A stretch of 64,000 bases of DNA from Tenacibaculum sp. SZ-18 (GTDB lineage Bacteria; Bacteroidota; Bacteroidia; Flavobacteriales; Flavobacteriaceae), in the NCBI RefSeq assembly GCF_002813915.1, contig NZ_CP019335.1:2773777-2837776 (forward strand). Direction: 5' to 3'. Below, one piece after another: positions 1-7,971 of this stretch. Each line of letters opens with the position of its first letter. Position 1 is the stretch's first letter. Below the pieces are notes generated by a model, which was not told the origin of the DNA, searched no databases, and worked only from the letters and a program-made list of their open reading frames with translations. Made by a program: the position numbers and the translations under genes.

Positions 1-1
1 T

Positions 2-139
2 GAAGAATATTATGAAAAAGCCTATGAATTAATAAATGATTTGGCTTACTCATACTTTATGGCTGAATCACCTTATGAATCGGAATCTGTAATTGAAAAT
101 AAAATAACCAAATTAAAAACGTTTTACAACAACACCTAA
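2..139 (+). CDS. C-terminus of a cassette-encoded protein (partial)
   Basis: An open frame runs in from the left edge and stops at TAA 137-139. About 45 residues are visible, ending KTFYNNT, rich in Glu, Tyr and Ser; I do not recognise it. The last codons lie inside the following attC-like site, so the C-terminus is supplied by the recombination site. Confidence 0.6.
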   Translation, partial: EEYYEKAYELINDLAYSYFMAESPYESESVIENKITKLKTFYNNT

Positions 140-175
140 ACTGCATTAAAACGCAGCTTAGCCAGACCGTTAACT
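124..175 (+). repeat. attC-like site (short, 52 bp)
   Basis: Opens TTACAAC, closes GTTAACT. The body is an imperfect hairpin, CTAAACTGC against GCAGCTTAG, around the loop ATTAAAAC. The same short body recurs at 2529 and 21478. Confidence 0.8.
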
Positions 176-769
176 ATCATTGTCGAGAATTATGTGAAGT
201 TCTCTTTTTGATAAATCAAAGTAAGTTGCAAAATTTTACTTTTCAAAGGTAATTCTAGCCTTGTCCTTTTTTTAGAGAACTAAACGTTTTATGGTTTGGC
301 TCATTTGCCAATCTCCTAATTTCTTGATTGTCGGTTCTTATTTTGTGTTTGCAAAGTCTCTGAATCGTTCCGATAACTTAGCTTACTTTTTACTTTTGAG
401 TAGAACCTCATCGTATTTTTAGCCAATTCTCGCTGAACGTTCTGATCCGTTCTTTTTCTAAAAAAAGGCTTTATACAAATCTTAAAATACGCAAACTAAA
501 TGCAAGTAAGGCTTGTAACTATTTATCTTTTTTTGGCTGAAAATTGTTCTTGTTTATAAACCTTTAGATTTGCATTCTGTCTCGTTTGCTTTCAGTGTAA
601 AATTTTCTAAACGCTTTCAATCTTGGCTAGTGTTCTCCAACATTAGTTAACAGCGTGTATAAAAAATTGCTTAATTCTCTATAAATCAAAAATTATATTT
701 ACTTTTAAATCATGAAAATGAATGAAAAATTGCTACTAAAATCATCGCAACTTTTCATACACAATTACG
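170..769 (+). other. ORF-less 600-bp cassette, copy 1
   Basis: A cassette with no credible reading frame on either strand. It begins TTAACTATCATTGTCGAG and ends with its own attC (645-775). The opening GTTAACTA is complementary to the closing TAGTTAAC, so it is a bona fide cassette. An 8-bp stem (AGTTCTCT 198-205 with AGAGAACT 274-281) and a TACTTTTG box at 391, matching the Bacteroidota -7 motif TAnnTTTG, are visible. It looks identical to copy 3 wherever I compared. Function unknown; mobile promoter, small RNA or selfish cassette are possibilities. Confidence 0.85.
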
Positions 770-775
770 TTGTGC
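645..775 (+). repeat. attC-like site of ORF-less cassette 1
   Basis: Opens AGTTAAC, closes GTTGTGC. Inner arms GTGTAT and ATACAC pair, then ATTGC with GCAA; about 60 AT-rich bases form the variable middle. Confidence 0.8.
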
Positions 776-780
776 TTAAT

Positions 781-1341
781 ATGAAAATGAGATTTATTAT
801 ACCATTAATTTTGATTCTAACCATCTGCTTAAGTTCATGCAATGACCACAATAAAACTGTTCTTGTGTTAAAGCAGTCTAATGGAGAATCGGATGTCATT
901 TATCGAACATCAGTTGCTGATTTCTATTTTGGGAGAGCTGAACTTATAAAATATTGCGAGAAAGAGAATGACGGGGAAGACAAAGACTTCACTTACCCTC
1001 AGATAATTGAATATATTACTACTTTTAATGGAAAACCTGTAATTATTCCAGACACACTCGGAACTAAGATGGAAGTTGAAAAGGAGGTTGTGTTTAACCA
1101 AAGTGACAGTTTAATAAGGGTTAGAGACCAAGGCCATCCTTATGCATATATCACTGACGAAATTCGTTGGGCGGTAATTGAATTTGCAAAAAACGAAAAA
1201 CTCCGAATTTATCATAAAAAGACAGCCGACTTCCTGGACACCATAATTGTTGACGAAGTTGACACAGATTGGTACGGAGAGACGAATATTACATTAATGA
1301 ATGATTCAATAATTTTCTCTCAATTGAGATGGATAAAATAA
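781..1341 (+). CDS. Cassette-encoded lipoprotein of unknown function
   Basis: A 186-residue protein. I chose ATG 781: the frame stays open upstream to 712, but that part lies inside the preceding attC and the lipoprotein signal begins here. The N-terminus is a basic MKMR followed by a hydrophobic run and the lipobox LSSC, so export and lipid anchoring are predicted. The mature part is acidic and rich in Tyr, Asp and Glu with no motif I recognise. It is the only gene of its cassette, bounded by attC-like sites at 645 and 1349. Confidence 0.8.
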   Translation: MKMRFIIPLILILTICLSSCNDHNKTVLVLKQSNGESDVIYRTSVADFYFGRAELIKYCEKENDGEDKDFTYPQIIEYITTFNGKPVIIPDTLGTKMEVEKEVVFNQSDSLIRVRDQGHPYAYITDEIRWAVIEFAKNEKLRIYHKKTADFLDTIIVDEVDTDWYGETNITLMNDSIIFSQLRWIK

Positions 1342-1348
1342 ATACTAA

Positions 1349-1401
1349 GCACAACAATATGTAAAAATGCATTAAAACGCATTTTACATTAAACGTTGTA
1401 T
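1349..1401 (+). repeat. attC-like site (short, 53 bp)
   Basis: Opens GCACAAC, closes GTTGTAT. The core hairpin is TGTAAAAATGC against GCATTTTACA around ATTAAAAC, the same loop as the sites at 124 and 2529. GCACAAC is complementary to the GTTGTGC that opens this cassette. Confidence 0.85.
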
Positions 1402-1450
1402 GTAATGTGAGCAACTAGCTCAAAAAAAAATGAATAATAAATTAAAAAGT

Positions 1451-1798
1451 ATGAAAAAATTATTTATTACTGTAAGTCTGATTTTAGCAATTGGAATGAA
1501 TTGCTATTCTCAAAATGAAGTTGAACCTGAAAATAAATTGACTTACTCTTGTGACCAAATAGTAAAACAGAATTTTGAAGAAGGAACAATTACTCTTACC
1601 GGAAATGTGAACCTGAAAACCAGTGTGTTTGAATTTGAGAATGCAGATAAAATCGTTCTAAGTAAAAAAACAAAAGAAATATTTGTGATAGGAGGTTATA
1701 AAGTTTATCTAAATGGTGGAACAATAACTCAAAAATCTACATCGGAAAAGAAATGGTTAAGATATAAAATTGGAGAAAGTGTAGCCTATGTAGAATGA
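1451..1798 (+). CDS. Secreted OstA/LptA-like small protein
   Basis: 115 residues from ATG 1451; an upstream in-frame ATG at 1430 would add 7 residues ahead of an otherwise normal signal peptide. The signal peptide (MKKLFITVSLILAIGMNCYSQ) predicts export. The mature part has alternating beta-type segments (ITLTGNV, FEFENADKIVL, TKEIFVIGG), the pattern of LptA/OstA-type beta-jellyroll segments that in other proteins carry lipopolysaccharide. The similarity is by pattern only and the protein is much shorter than LptA. Bounded by attC-like sites at 1349 and 1807. Confidence 0.7.
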   Translation: MKKLFITVSLILAIGMNCYSQNEVEPENKLTYSCDQIVKQNFEEGTITLTGNVNLKTSVFEFENADKIVLSKKTKEIFVIGGYKVYLNGGTITQKSTSEKKWLRYKIGESVAYVE

Positions 1799-1806
1799 AA
1801 AACTAC

Positions 1807-1939
1807 ATACAACAATGTATAACCGCAATTACGGCGGATTCGACTAGGTCCGAATCCACTCGGAATTACAAACGTTAGTGCTTAACCGAAAAACAGTAAC
1901 TTTAAACCCGTAACTGACGGTTATACGATACCGTTGTGG
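1807..1939 (+). repeat. attC-like site (133 bp)
   Basis: Opens ATACAAC, complementary to the GTTGTAT that opens its cassette; closes GTTGTGG. Inner arms TGTATAACCG and CGGTTATACGA pair, with further pairing GGATTCGAC/GTCCGAATCC in the middle. Closely related to the site at 13858 and to the relic at 26783. Confidence 0.85.
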
Positions 1940-1956
1940 TGCATTAGAGAAATAAA

Positions 1957-2523
1957 ATGGCTCATAAGAAAAAAGGACATTTGACAACATCTCCAGAATG
2001 GGCAAAACATTTGCGAAAGTATATGAAGAATCAATTTTGGAAAGGAGAACGAAAAGCAAGTAAAGAACTTATTCGTAGCGAATTGTTTGAATCTGACAAT
2101 TTAATGTGGCAATTCCAAGAGTTAATCAAAACTCTGATAGCTATGTCAATGCCATACGAGTGTCAAAAAGAATTTTATGGAATCGGTGCAACAGCTGATG
2201 AAATGCTTGAGGACTTTTATTCTTACTATACTTTAAATAAAGTAAGATTTGTTGAGCGAAAATTGATTAACAAAGGATCCAAGAAGCGATTGGATGACAT
2301 TGACTTTTTGACAGATAAATGGAGTTCTGAAAAAGAAGAAGGCTTTTGGTTTGAGATGGAGAATCATAAGGAAGACTGGGACATTCTTCGAGAAAAGGCA
2401 AAATTGACTTTAAAAATTTTAGACAAAAGTAATTTAACGGTTGACGTAAATCACGAAAATGAATTTGATGAGAATGGAGATGTGATTTCACAAAGAACTA
2501 AAATTGAATTGAAAGAAAAATAA
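1957..2523 (+). CDS. Cassette-encoded cytoplasmic protein of unknown function
   Basis: 188 residues from ATG 1957, no signal peptide. The N-terminus is strongly basic with aromatic residues (MAHKKKGHL, KHLRKYMKNQFWKGERK), while the rest is acidic and helical. The basic tail could contact nucleic acid, but that is a guess. No family recognised. Flanked by attC-like sites at 1807 and 2529 with complementary ends GTTGTGGTG and CACCACAAC. Confidence 0.75.
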   Translation: MAHKKKGHLTTSPEWAKHLRKYMKNQFWKGERKASKELIRSELFESDNLMWQFQELIKTLIAMSMPYECQKEFYGIGATADEMLEDFYSYYTLNKVRFVERKLINKGSKKRLDDIDFLTDKWSSEKEEGFWFEMENHKEDWDILREKAKLTLKILDKSNLTVDVNHENEFDENGDVISQRTKIELKEK

Positions 2524-2528
2524 CGACA

Positions 2529-2580
2529 CCACAACAACACCTAAACTGCATTAAAACGCAGCTTAGCCAAACCGTTGGCG
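2529..2580 (+). repeat. attC-like site (short, 52 bp)
   Basis: Opens CCACAAC, closes GTTGGCG. Hairpin CTAAACTGC against GCAGCTTAG, nearly identical to the sites at 124 and 21478 although the outer boxes differ. The outer boxes follow the cassette, the body does not. Confidence 0.85.
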
Positions 2581-2592
2581 TGCATTAGAAAA

Positions 2593-3066
2593 ATGAACAA
2601 AATTTTAAAAAGAATATTAATCGGAGTCGGAATTATTGCAGGAATTGGAATCACTGGGTATTTAGGACTAGTTGGATTGGTTTGGTATCAGTTTAATGTT
2701 GGTTGTGGAATGGATGATGGACCTTTCGAAGCGGTAAGTATTAAACCAATTGAAATAACTAAAAACGCTAAAGAATTTCAATTAGCAAAAAATGGAAAAT
2801 TAATATTAGAAAATCGGAATGACACCCTTTCTCCTATTCTCACTCTGATTGAAAATGGAAAAGTTAAATGGACATTGGATACAGATACACGAAATACGAA
2901 TGGATACGAATCGACTAGAATATGGGAAATAAGTAATATTTCAGTAGAAAACAAAACTGACCCAATTAAACTTACATTTACTGGCCATTGGACCTACGGA
3001 GTTGAACGTGGATCTATGAGAATTGACAGAGACAATGGTGATAACAAATTTTGTTTGAGTTGGTAG
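2593..3066 (+). CDS. Cassette-encoded single-pass membrane protein
   Basis: 157 residues from ATG 2593. A short basic start (MNKILKR) leads into a Gly/Ile-rich transmembrane segment at about residues 9-33, then an exported domain that begins with CGMDDGPF and ends KFCLSW. Two cysteines, one near each end of that domain, could pair. No family recognised. Cassette ends GTTGGCGTG and CACGCCAAC are complementary. Confidence 0.75.
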   Translation: MNKILKRILIGVGIIAGIGITGYLGLVGLVWYQFNVGCGMDDGPFEAVSIKPIEITKNAKEFQLAKNGKLILENRNDTLSPILTLIENGKVKWTLDTDTRNTNGYESTRIWEISNISVENKTDPIKLTFTGHWTYGVERGSMRIDRDNGDNKFCLSW

Positions 3067-3081
3067 AAAATAAAAACGACA

Positions 3082-3215
3082 CGCCAACAACGCGTATAAT
3101 TAATTGCGGCTGAATTTCCACATCGGAAATTCAATATTATTAATTATCTTTCCGCAACAACGGAAAACGACTCGCGTCCTTTTCCCGCAAAAAATCATAC
3201 ACAAATACGTTAACT
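3082..3215 (+). repeat. attC-like site (134 bp)
   Basis: Opens CGCCAAC, closes GTTAACT. Inner arms GCGTATAATTAATTGCGG and CATACACAAATACG pair in part. Sister of the site at 4946. Confidence 0.8.
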
Positions 3216-3810
3216 ATCATTGTCGAGAATTATGTGAAGTTCTCTTTTTGATAAATCAAAGTCAGTTGCAAAATTGTACTTTTCAACAATAATTCCAGCT
3301 TTGTCCTTTTTTTAGAGAACTAAACGTTTGATGATTTGGCTCATTTGCCATTCTCATTATTTCTTGATTGTCGGTTCTTGTTTTGTGTTTGAAAAGTCTT
3401 TGGCTCGTTCAGATAACTAAGCTTACTTTTTACTTTTGAGTAGAACCTCATCGTATTTTTAGCCAATTCTCGCTGAACGTTCTGATCCGTTCTTTTTCTA
3501 AAAAAAGGCTTTATATAAATCTTAAAATACGCAAACTAAATGCAAGTAAGGCTTTTGACTATTTATCCTTTATTGGCTGACAATTGTTCTTGTTTGAAAA
3601 CGTTTAGTTTTGCATTCTGTCTCGTTTGCTTTCAGTGTAAAATTTTCTAAACGCTTTGAATTTTGGCTAGTGTTCTCCAACATTAGTTAACAGCGTGTAT
3701 AAAAAATTGCTTCTTTCTCTATAAATCAAAAATTATATTTACTTTTAAATCATGAAAAACGAATGAAAAATTGCTACTAAAATCATCGCAACTTTTCATA
3801 CACAATTACG
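3210..3810 (+). other. ORF-less 600-bp cassette, copy 2
   Basis: 601-bp copy of the non-coding cassette seen first at 170. It differs from copy 1 at scattered positions (CAATAATTCCAGC for AGGTAATTCTAGC; AAAACGAATG for AAAATGAATG near the end). Its attC is 3685-3816. Confidence 0.85.
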
Positions 3811-3816
3811 TTACCT
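3685..3816 (+). repeat. attC-like site of ORF-less cassette 2
   Basis: Opens AGTTAAC, closes GTTACCT; inner arms GTGTAT and ATACAC. Confidence 0.8.
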
Positions 3817-3822
3817 ACAATT

Positions 3823-4395
3823 ATGAAAAAACCGATAATACTAATCATATTATTTCTGATTTTTGCTTCTTTGCAATGTTTCGGACAACAATATTCGGAA
3901 TATGCAATTGACGGAAACGGATTTGATTCTGTTTTTCAAGACTTGGAATCAGGGAATTTTAACGGAACAATAAACGGAATTCTAATCGTAAAAAATTCTG
4001 ACAACAAGGAGTCACTATTGGATTTTCAAGGCAGTTATGCAAAATTGGAAATTGAAAAAGATAAAGACGAAGTTTATGACTTGAGCTATAAAAAATATGT
4101 AGGAAAAACAACAAGCGGTAAAACGCAAATAAAATATCAGACCTACGGTTCTGCTAACTCGTTCGGAATTGAATTTAAGGGAGAGTTTTACGAATTATCA
4201 TTAATTGACGGAGCTTGTGACCTAATCATAAACGGACTTGAATACTCTTATGAATCGGAAAAAAGTGCTGAATATCTTATTATCCGAGTGACTAAAGAAA
4301 TTGAATTAAAGAATAGTTATAAAAGCAAAGTCCGAAAATCAATTAAAGTATTGCCGAATTCGACTTTGATTTTTGCTATAAAACGGAATAAATAA
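3823..4395 (+). CDS. Cassette-encoded secreted protein of unknown function
   Basis: 190 residues from ATG 3823, with a clear signal peptide (MKKPIILIILFLIFASLQCFGQ) cut after about residue 21. The mature part alternates beta-like strands with charged loops and contains several Lys/Tyr-rich stretches (ESLLDFQGSYAKLEIEK). No family recognised. The gene starts just 12 bases after the GTT of the preceding attC, so it carries almost no leader of its own. Cassette ends GTTACCTACA and TGTAGGTAAC are complementary. Confidence 0.75.
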   Translation: MKKPIILIILFLIFASLQCFGQQYSEYAIDGNGFDSVFQDLESGNFNGTINGILIVKNSDNKESLLDFQGSYAKLEIEKDKDEVYDLSYKKYVGKTTSGKTQIKYQTYGSANSFGIEFKGEFYELSLIDGACDLIINGLEYSYESEKSAEYLIIRVTKEIELKNSYKSKVRKSIKVLPNSTLIFAIKRNK

Positions 4396-4399
4396 CTGT

Positions 4400-4531
4400 A
4401 GGTAACACCGTATATAATTTATTGCTAGCTCTAGCCTACTTACGAAAATCCTTACGGATTTTCTATTTGGTTTGTATTTGCTAAATTAGGTGCTTAAAAC
4501 ACGCAACAAACCATATACAACAACGTTGTAA
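4400..4531 (+). repeat. attC-like site (132 bp)
   Basis: Opens AGGTAAC, closes GTTGTAA. The middle holds the hairpin AAAATCC-TTAC-GGATTTT. Outer inner arms CGTATATAA and ATATACAACAACG pair. Sister of the site at 19718. Confidence 0.85.
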
Positions 4532-4542
4532 ATAAGTCAAGA

Positions 4543-4938
4543 ATGAATAGATTCTTCATAATTATTATGTTTATTATGTTTTCTGCTTGTAAAGAGAAAA
4601 TAGAATATGGAGATATCAATCTTACTGAAAAAATCAAAAGAATTGAAATTAGCACTCTCAAAAAAGATTTTTCTAAATACAACAAAGACACTCTGAGAAT
4701 TAAAGGTAACCTTACTCTTGGAATGGGTAATACTTGTATAAACTCTGAGGGAATTTCTATTTGGATAAATAATCTTAAACCTGCAGTAAATATTGACTTC
4801 ATTTTCGGAGATAATTTTCACAAAAAAATAAACAACAAAAGTGTGGAATTAATAGGAGTTTATAAATATGGAAAAGCTGGGAATTTGAATTTATACGATG
4901 GAGAGTTTACTAAAATTTTATATATCAAAACGAAATAA
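4543..4938 (+). CDS. Cassette-encoded lipoprotein, possibly OB-fold
   Basis: 131 residues from ATG 4543. Very short lipoprotein signal (MNRFFIIIMFIMFSAC), lipobox FSAC with Cys16. The mature part has the strand order KRIEISTLKKDFSKYNKDTL, IKGNLTLGMG, GISIWINNL, VELIGVYKYG, which resembles small periplasmic OB-fold proteins. That assignment is by pattern only. Cassette ends GTTGTAAATA and TATTTACAAC are complementary. Confidence 0.75.
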   Translation: MNRFFIIIMFIMFSACKEKIEYGDINLTEKIKRIEISTLKKDFSKYNKDTLRIKGNLTLGMGNTCINSEGISIWINNLKPAVNIDFIFGDNFHKKINNKSVELIGVYKYGKAGNLNLYDGEFTKILYIKTK

Positions 4939-4945
4939 AACCTAT

Positions 4946-5079
4946 TTACAACAACGCGTATAATTAATTGCGGCTGAATTTACTCAACTGAAATTCAATC
5001 TTATTCATTATCTTTCCGAAACAAAGGAAAATGACTCGCATCCTTTTCCCGCAAAAAATCATACACAATTAAGTTGTAG
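4946..5079 (+). repeat. attC-like site (134 bp)
   Basis: Opens TTACAAC, closes GTTGTAG. Body shares GCGTATAATTAATTGCGGC and TTTTCCCGCAAAAAATCATA with the site at 3082. Confidence 0.85.
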
Positions 5080-5098
5080 AGAATAAGCAAAAGAATAA

Positions 5099-5692
5099 AT
5101 GTCAAACTTATCAGATATTTTAATAAAACATTCAGAAAAGAAGGAGTTAATTGATTTTCTCAAAAGTCATTATGTAATTAATCGAGAAGAAATTGATGAT
5201 GATATTCAGTTATTGAAATATTTCGATAAAAATCGAGATACCAGAACATTTGTTATACATCAAGATAAAAATAATGAATGGACTCAAGTAGAATATGAAT
5301 TGGGTGAATCTACTGAATCATTAAAAGAATTTGATGATTGGATTCTTGAGTTTACTAAACGATTTAAAACAAAAGCAATAATTGCTTATGAGCAAACCTC
5401 CAGTGCAGCCTGTCGATTTGCCTATTTTGAAAACGGAAGATTAATAAGGTCAATAATTCAAACATATTTTATTCCTGAAAGTAAGATTAGACTTACTGAA
5501 AATATTGGAGAAAAATTTGATTTCGAAATATATAAATACGCAACTCCAATTAACGAAGAAATCGATTATGATGAGTTATTGAGTTATTATGATGATTTCC
5601 AAGTATGGCTTAAAAAACTTGGTTTTGAATGGAAGAAGGAATTTGGAAATTATTACGACTATACACACCTGGAAATAATTAAAGAAAAATAA
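5099..5692 (+). CDS. Cassette-encoded acidic cytoplasmic protein
   Basis: 197 residues from ATG 5099, no signal peptide or membrane segment. Strongly acidic, rich in Tyr, Asp and Glu, with an Ala/Ser patch QTSSAACRFAYFENGRL in the middle and an aromatic C-terminal part. I do not recognise a family. Cassette ends GTTGTAGAGA and TCTCTACAAC are complementary. Confidence 0.75.
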   Translation: MSNLSDILIKHSEKKELIDFLKSHYVINREEIDDDIQLLKYFDKNRDTRTFVIHQDKNNEWTQVEYELGESTESLKEFDDWILEFTKRFKTKAIIAYEQTSSAACRFAYFENGRLIRSIIQTYFIPESKIRLTENIGEKFDFEIYKYATPINEEIDYDELLSYYDDFQVWLKKLGFEWKKEFGNYYDYTHLEIIKEK

Positions 5693-5697
5693 ACTCT

Positions 5698-5750
5698 CTA
5701 CAACACTGTGTAAAAATGCATTAAAACGCATTTTACACTAACCGTTGTAA
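5698..5750 (+). repeat. attC-like site (short, 53 bp)
   Basis: Opens CTACAAC, closes GTTGTAA. Body TGTAAAAATGC-ATTAAAAC-GCATTTTACA matches the site at 1349 almost exactly. Confidence 0.85.
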
Positions 5751-5767
5751 GCAATTAAACAGAACCA

Positions 5768-6415
5768 ATGCTGACCATTGAAAAAATAAAAATTTATAAC
5801 AAGTTTGGCGGAGACATTGACGGATTAACCCGAGTCGGAAAATCGACTGAAAAAAACTTGATTAGTGACAATGATTGGTCCTTAATTGACGAATTTGAAC
5901 AGGATATAAAATTGATTTCCGATAGACTTGTATCAAAAGAATATAGAGAAAAATCTTTAATCAAGTTGAATGAAAATTGCGATTTGGAAACCAAAGACTA
6001 TTTCAAATCCAAAATTCCATTTTATTCGGACTTTAAAGAAGTTTCAGAAATAATAGCTAATATCAAATCAAGAATTAATGATGAAACTGATACAGTTTGG
6101 GCAGGATTTGATAATACGGAAGTTTTGATAAAAGAACTTGATTCTGACCAAAAACAAATAGAACTTTTGAACTTTGATACTCTTGAGAAAACTATGGTGG
6201 AATTTTTACCGACCAGCACTTATCAAGAATTGGCAATGTCAAATGGTTGGAGTGATGAATATTTACAAATAGCGGAGAAATTTGATTCTATTCATAAGCG
6301 GATTAGAGAAAAACTGCTTACAACAACGTATAAAAATAATGGCGGAAGTTCTGCTAAAATAAAGAACAGTAATAACAATAAACTTTGGTCTAAATTGAAA
6401 AGTTTGTGGTCTTAA
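5768..6415 (+). CDS. Cassette protein whose C-terminus is encoded by its attC
   Basis: 215 residues from ATG 5768, soluble and acidic, no signal peptide. The attC opening box (TTACAAC, 6318-6324) lies inside the frame, so roughly the last 30 residues (TTTYKNNGGSSAKIKN onwards) are translated from the recombination site. That tail is low-complexity, Asn/Ser/Lys-rich and unlike the rest, as expected of sequence not selected as protein. Function unknown. Cassette ends GTTGTAAGCA and TGCTTACAAC are complementary. Confidence 0.7.
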   Translation: MLTIEKIKIYNKFGGDIDGLTRVGKSTEKNLISDNDWSLIDEFEQDIKLISDRLVSKEYREKSLIKLNENCDLETKDYFKSKIPFYSDFKEVSEIIANIKSRINDETDTVWAGFDNTEVLIKELDSDQKQIELLNFDTLEKTMVEFLPTSTYQELAMSNGWSDEYLQIAEKFDSIHKRIREKLLTTTYKNNGGSSAKIKNSNNNKLWSKLKSLWS

Positions 6416-6448
6416 AACCGCCACTATTCTTATACAAGACCGTTGGCA
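6318..6448 (+). repeat. attC-like site (131 bp), overlapping a gene 3' end
   Basis: Opens TTACAAC, closes GTTGGCA. Inner arms CGTATAAAAATAATGGCGG and CCGCCACTATTCTTATAC pair well. Related to the site at 7220. Confidence 0.85.
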
Positions 6449-6467
6449 ACAATTTGAACTCATTTAA

Positions 6468-7211
6468 ATGAAATCTATTTATATTTTAATAATTACTCTG
6501 TTTTCTTTAACTATTTGTAAAGGACAAGACAAAATTACTTTTGATATTAAAGAAGTTTTTCTCCAAAAAAAAGATTTTAAAAAGCGGAAATCTGATTTTA
6601 TAAAAAAAGGCGGAAATTTTTATGAAGATAAAGATTATATTGTGTCGAAAAGTTGCAGTGGTGAATGGGGAGGCTCAATTTTTTTTAAAAACAAAAAAAG
6701 TGGAATTGAATATTCTTGCAGTGCTACTTGTCCAGTATCCGTAAATCTTATAGATGGAAAATATATAGTTACAAATTCGCTTGCTCATTTAAGCGGTTCA
6801 TCAGATATAATTGAAATTAAAAATCCTGAATTAATGTCAGTTTTTAAAATGCCTGAACCTAGAGAAATAAAAAATGGGATTAAGCATTACTATACTGGAG
6901 ATACAGAAAGTAAATCAAGAAAAGGAGTAAAAGAAATTTGGAACGGATTCGGAATTTTAACTTTAATAAGTTTTGAATTTAAGGAACAATTGTATCATAT
7001 AATTTCAAAAGACGCAAAAACATTTTTAGCCACTATAGTAGAAAGTGAGCTAAAAATTATAAATCAAATTTCTAAAGAACGAATTTGGGATTATGCTCCA
7101 GAAACTTTTAAAGATGAAAAGGGAAATTTAATCGTATTTTTCAATAATCACAGCACTAGTGGATATATTGAAATCATAGGAAATGAAATAAAAGTAATAA
7201 GAACAAAATAA
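6468..7211 (+). CDS. Cassette-encoded secreted protein of unknown function
   Basis: 247 residues from ATG 6468. Signal peptide MKSIYILIITLFSLTICKGQ, mature part starting near DKITFDI. It is basic, beta-rich, with three cysteines in the N-terminal half (SKSCSGEWGG, YSCSATCPVSV) that could form a disulfide. No family recognised. The gene fills its cassette; ends GTTGGCAACA and TGTTGCCAAC are complementary. Confidence 0.75.
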   Translation: MKSIYILIITLFSLTICKGQDKITFDIKEVFLQKKDFKKRKSDFIKKGGNFYEDKDYIVSKSCSGEWGGSIFFKNKKSGIEYSCSATCPVSVNLIDGKYIVTNSLAHLSGSSDIIEIKNPELMSVFKMPEPREIKNGIKHYYTGDTESKSRKGVKEIWNGFGILTLISFEFKEQLYHIISKDAKTFLATIVESELKIINQISKERIWDYAPETFKDEKGNLIVFFNNHSTSGYIEIIGNEIKVIRTK

Positions 7212-7219
7212 AAAACTGT

Positions 7220-7352
7220 TGCCAACAACGTATAAAAATAATGCTTAAGTTTAATACTAAATCAAGAGGTTAGTGCGTATTTGGTCAATCCGATTTTCCT
7301 CCGGAAAATTCTAGAACTCTAAAACGCACTATTCTTATACAAACCGTTAACT
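7220..7352 (+). repeat. attC-like site (133 bp) with internal hairpin
   Basis: Opens TGCCAAC, closes GTTAACT. Inner arms CGTATAAAAATAATGC and GCACTATTCTTATAC. The variable middle carries a perfect 7-bp hairpin ATTTTCC-TCC-GGAAAAT at 7293-7309. Confidence 0.85.
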
Positions 7353-7946
7353 ATCATTGTCGAGAATTATGTGAAGTTCTCTTTTTGATAAATCAAAGTA
7401 AGTTGCAAAATTTTACTTTTCAAAGGTAATTCTAGCCTTGTCCTTTTTTTAGAGAACTAAACGTTTTATGGTTTGGCTCATTTGCCAATCTCCTAATTTC
7501 TTGATTGTCGGTTCTTATTTTGTGTTTGCAAAGTCTCTGAATCGTTCCGATAACTTAGCTTACTTTTTACTTTTGAGTAGAACCTCATCGTATTTTTAGC
7601 CAATTCTCGCTGAACGTTCTGATCCGTTCTTTTTCTAAAAAAAGGCTTTATACAAATCTTAAAATACGCAAACTAAATGCAAGTAAGGCTTGTAACTATT
7701 TATCTTTTTTTGGCTGAAAATTGTTCTTGTTTATAAACCTTTAGATTTGCATTCTGTCTCGTTTGCTTTCAGTGTAAAATTTTCTAAACGCTTTCAATCT
7801 TGGCTAGTGTTCTCCAACATTAGTTAACAGCGTGTATAAAAAATTGCTTAATTCTCTATAAATCAAAAATTATATTTACTTTTAAATCATGAAAATGAAT
7901 GAAAAATTGCTACTAAAATCATCGCAACTTTTCATACACAATTACG
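7347..7946 (+). other. ORF-less 600-bp cassette, copy 3
   Basis: 600-bp copy, apparently identical to copy 1 (170-769) in all stretches I compared, including the private variants AGGTAATTCTAGCC and CTTTCAATCTTGG. This implies recent duplication or homologous exchange. Its attC is 7822-7952. Confidence 0.85.
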
Positions 7947-7952
7947 TTAGGG
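7822..7952 (+). repeat. attC-like site of ORF-less cassette 3
   Basis: Opens AGTTAAC, closes GTTAGGG; same body as the site at 645. Confidence 0.8.
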
Positions 7953-7971
7953 GCAAGCAAAAAACCGAAGA

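Noticed and set aside
910..1101. Minus-strand ORFs opposite cassette genes (also at 1844, 4494, 4537, 5794, 9692, 43399 and others)
   Set aside because: They lie opposite well-supported genes, have no recognisable domains and look like mirror frames of AT-rich coding sequence.
3104..3292. ORF of 62 codons inside an attC and ORF-less cassette
   Set aside because: It crosses the cassette boundary, is not conserved in the other copies and shows no protein-like composition.
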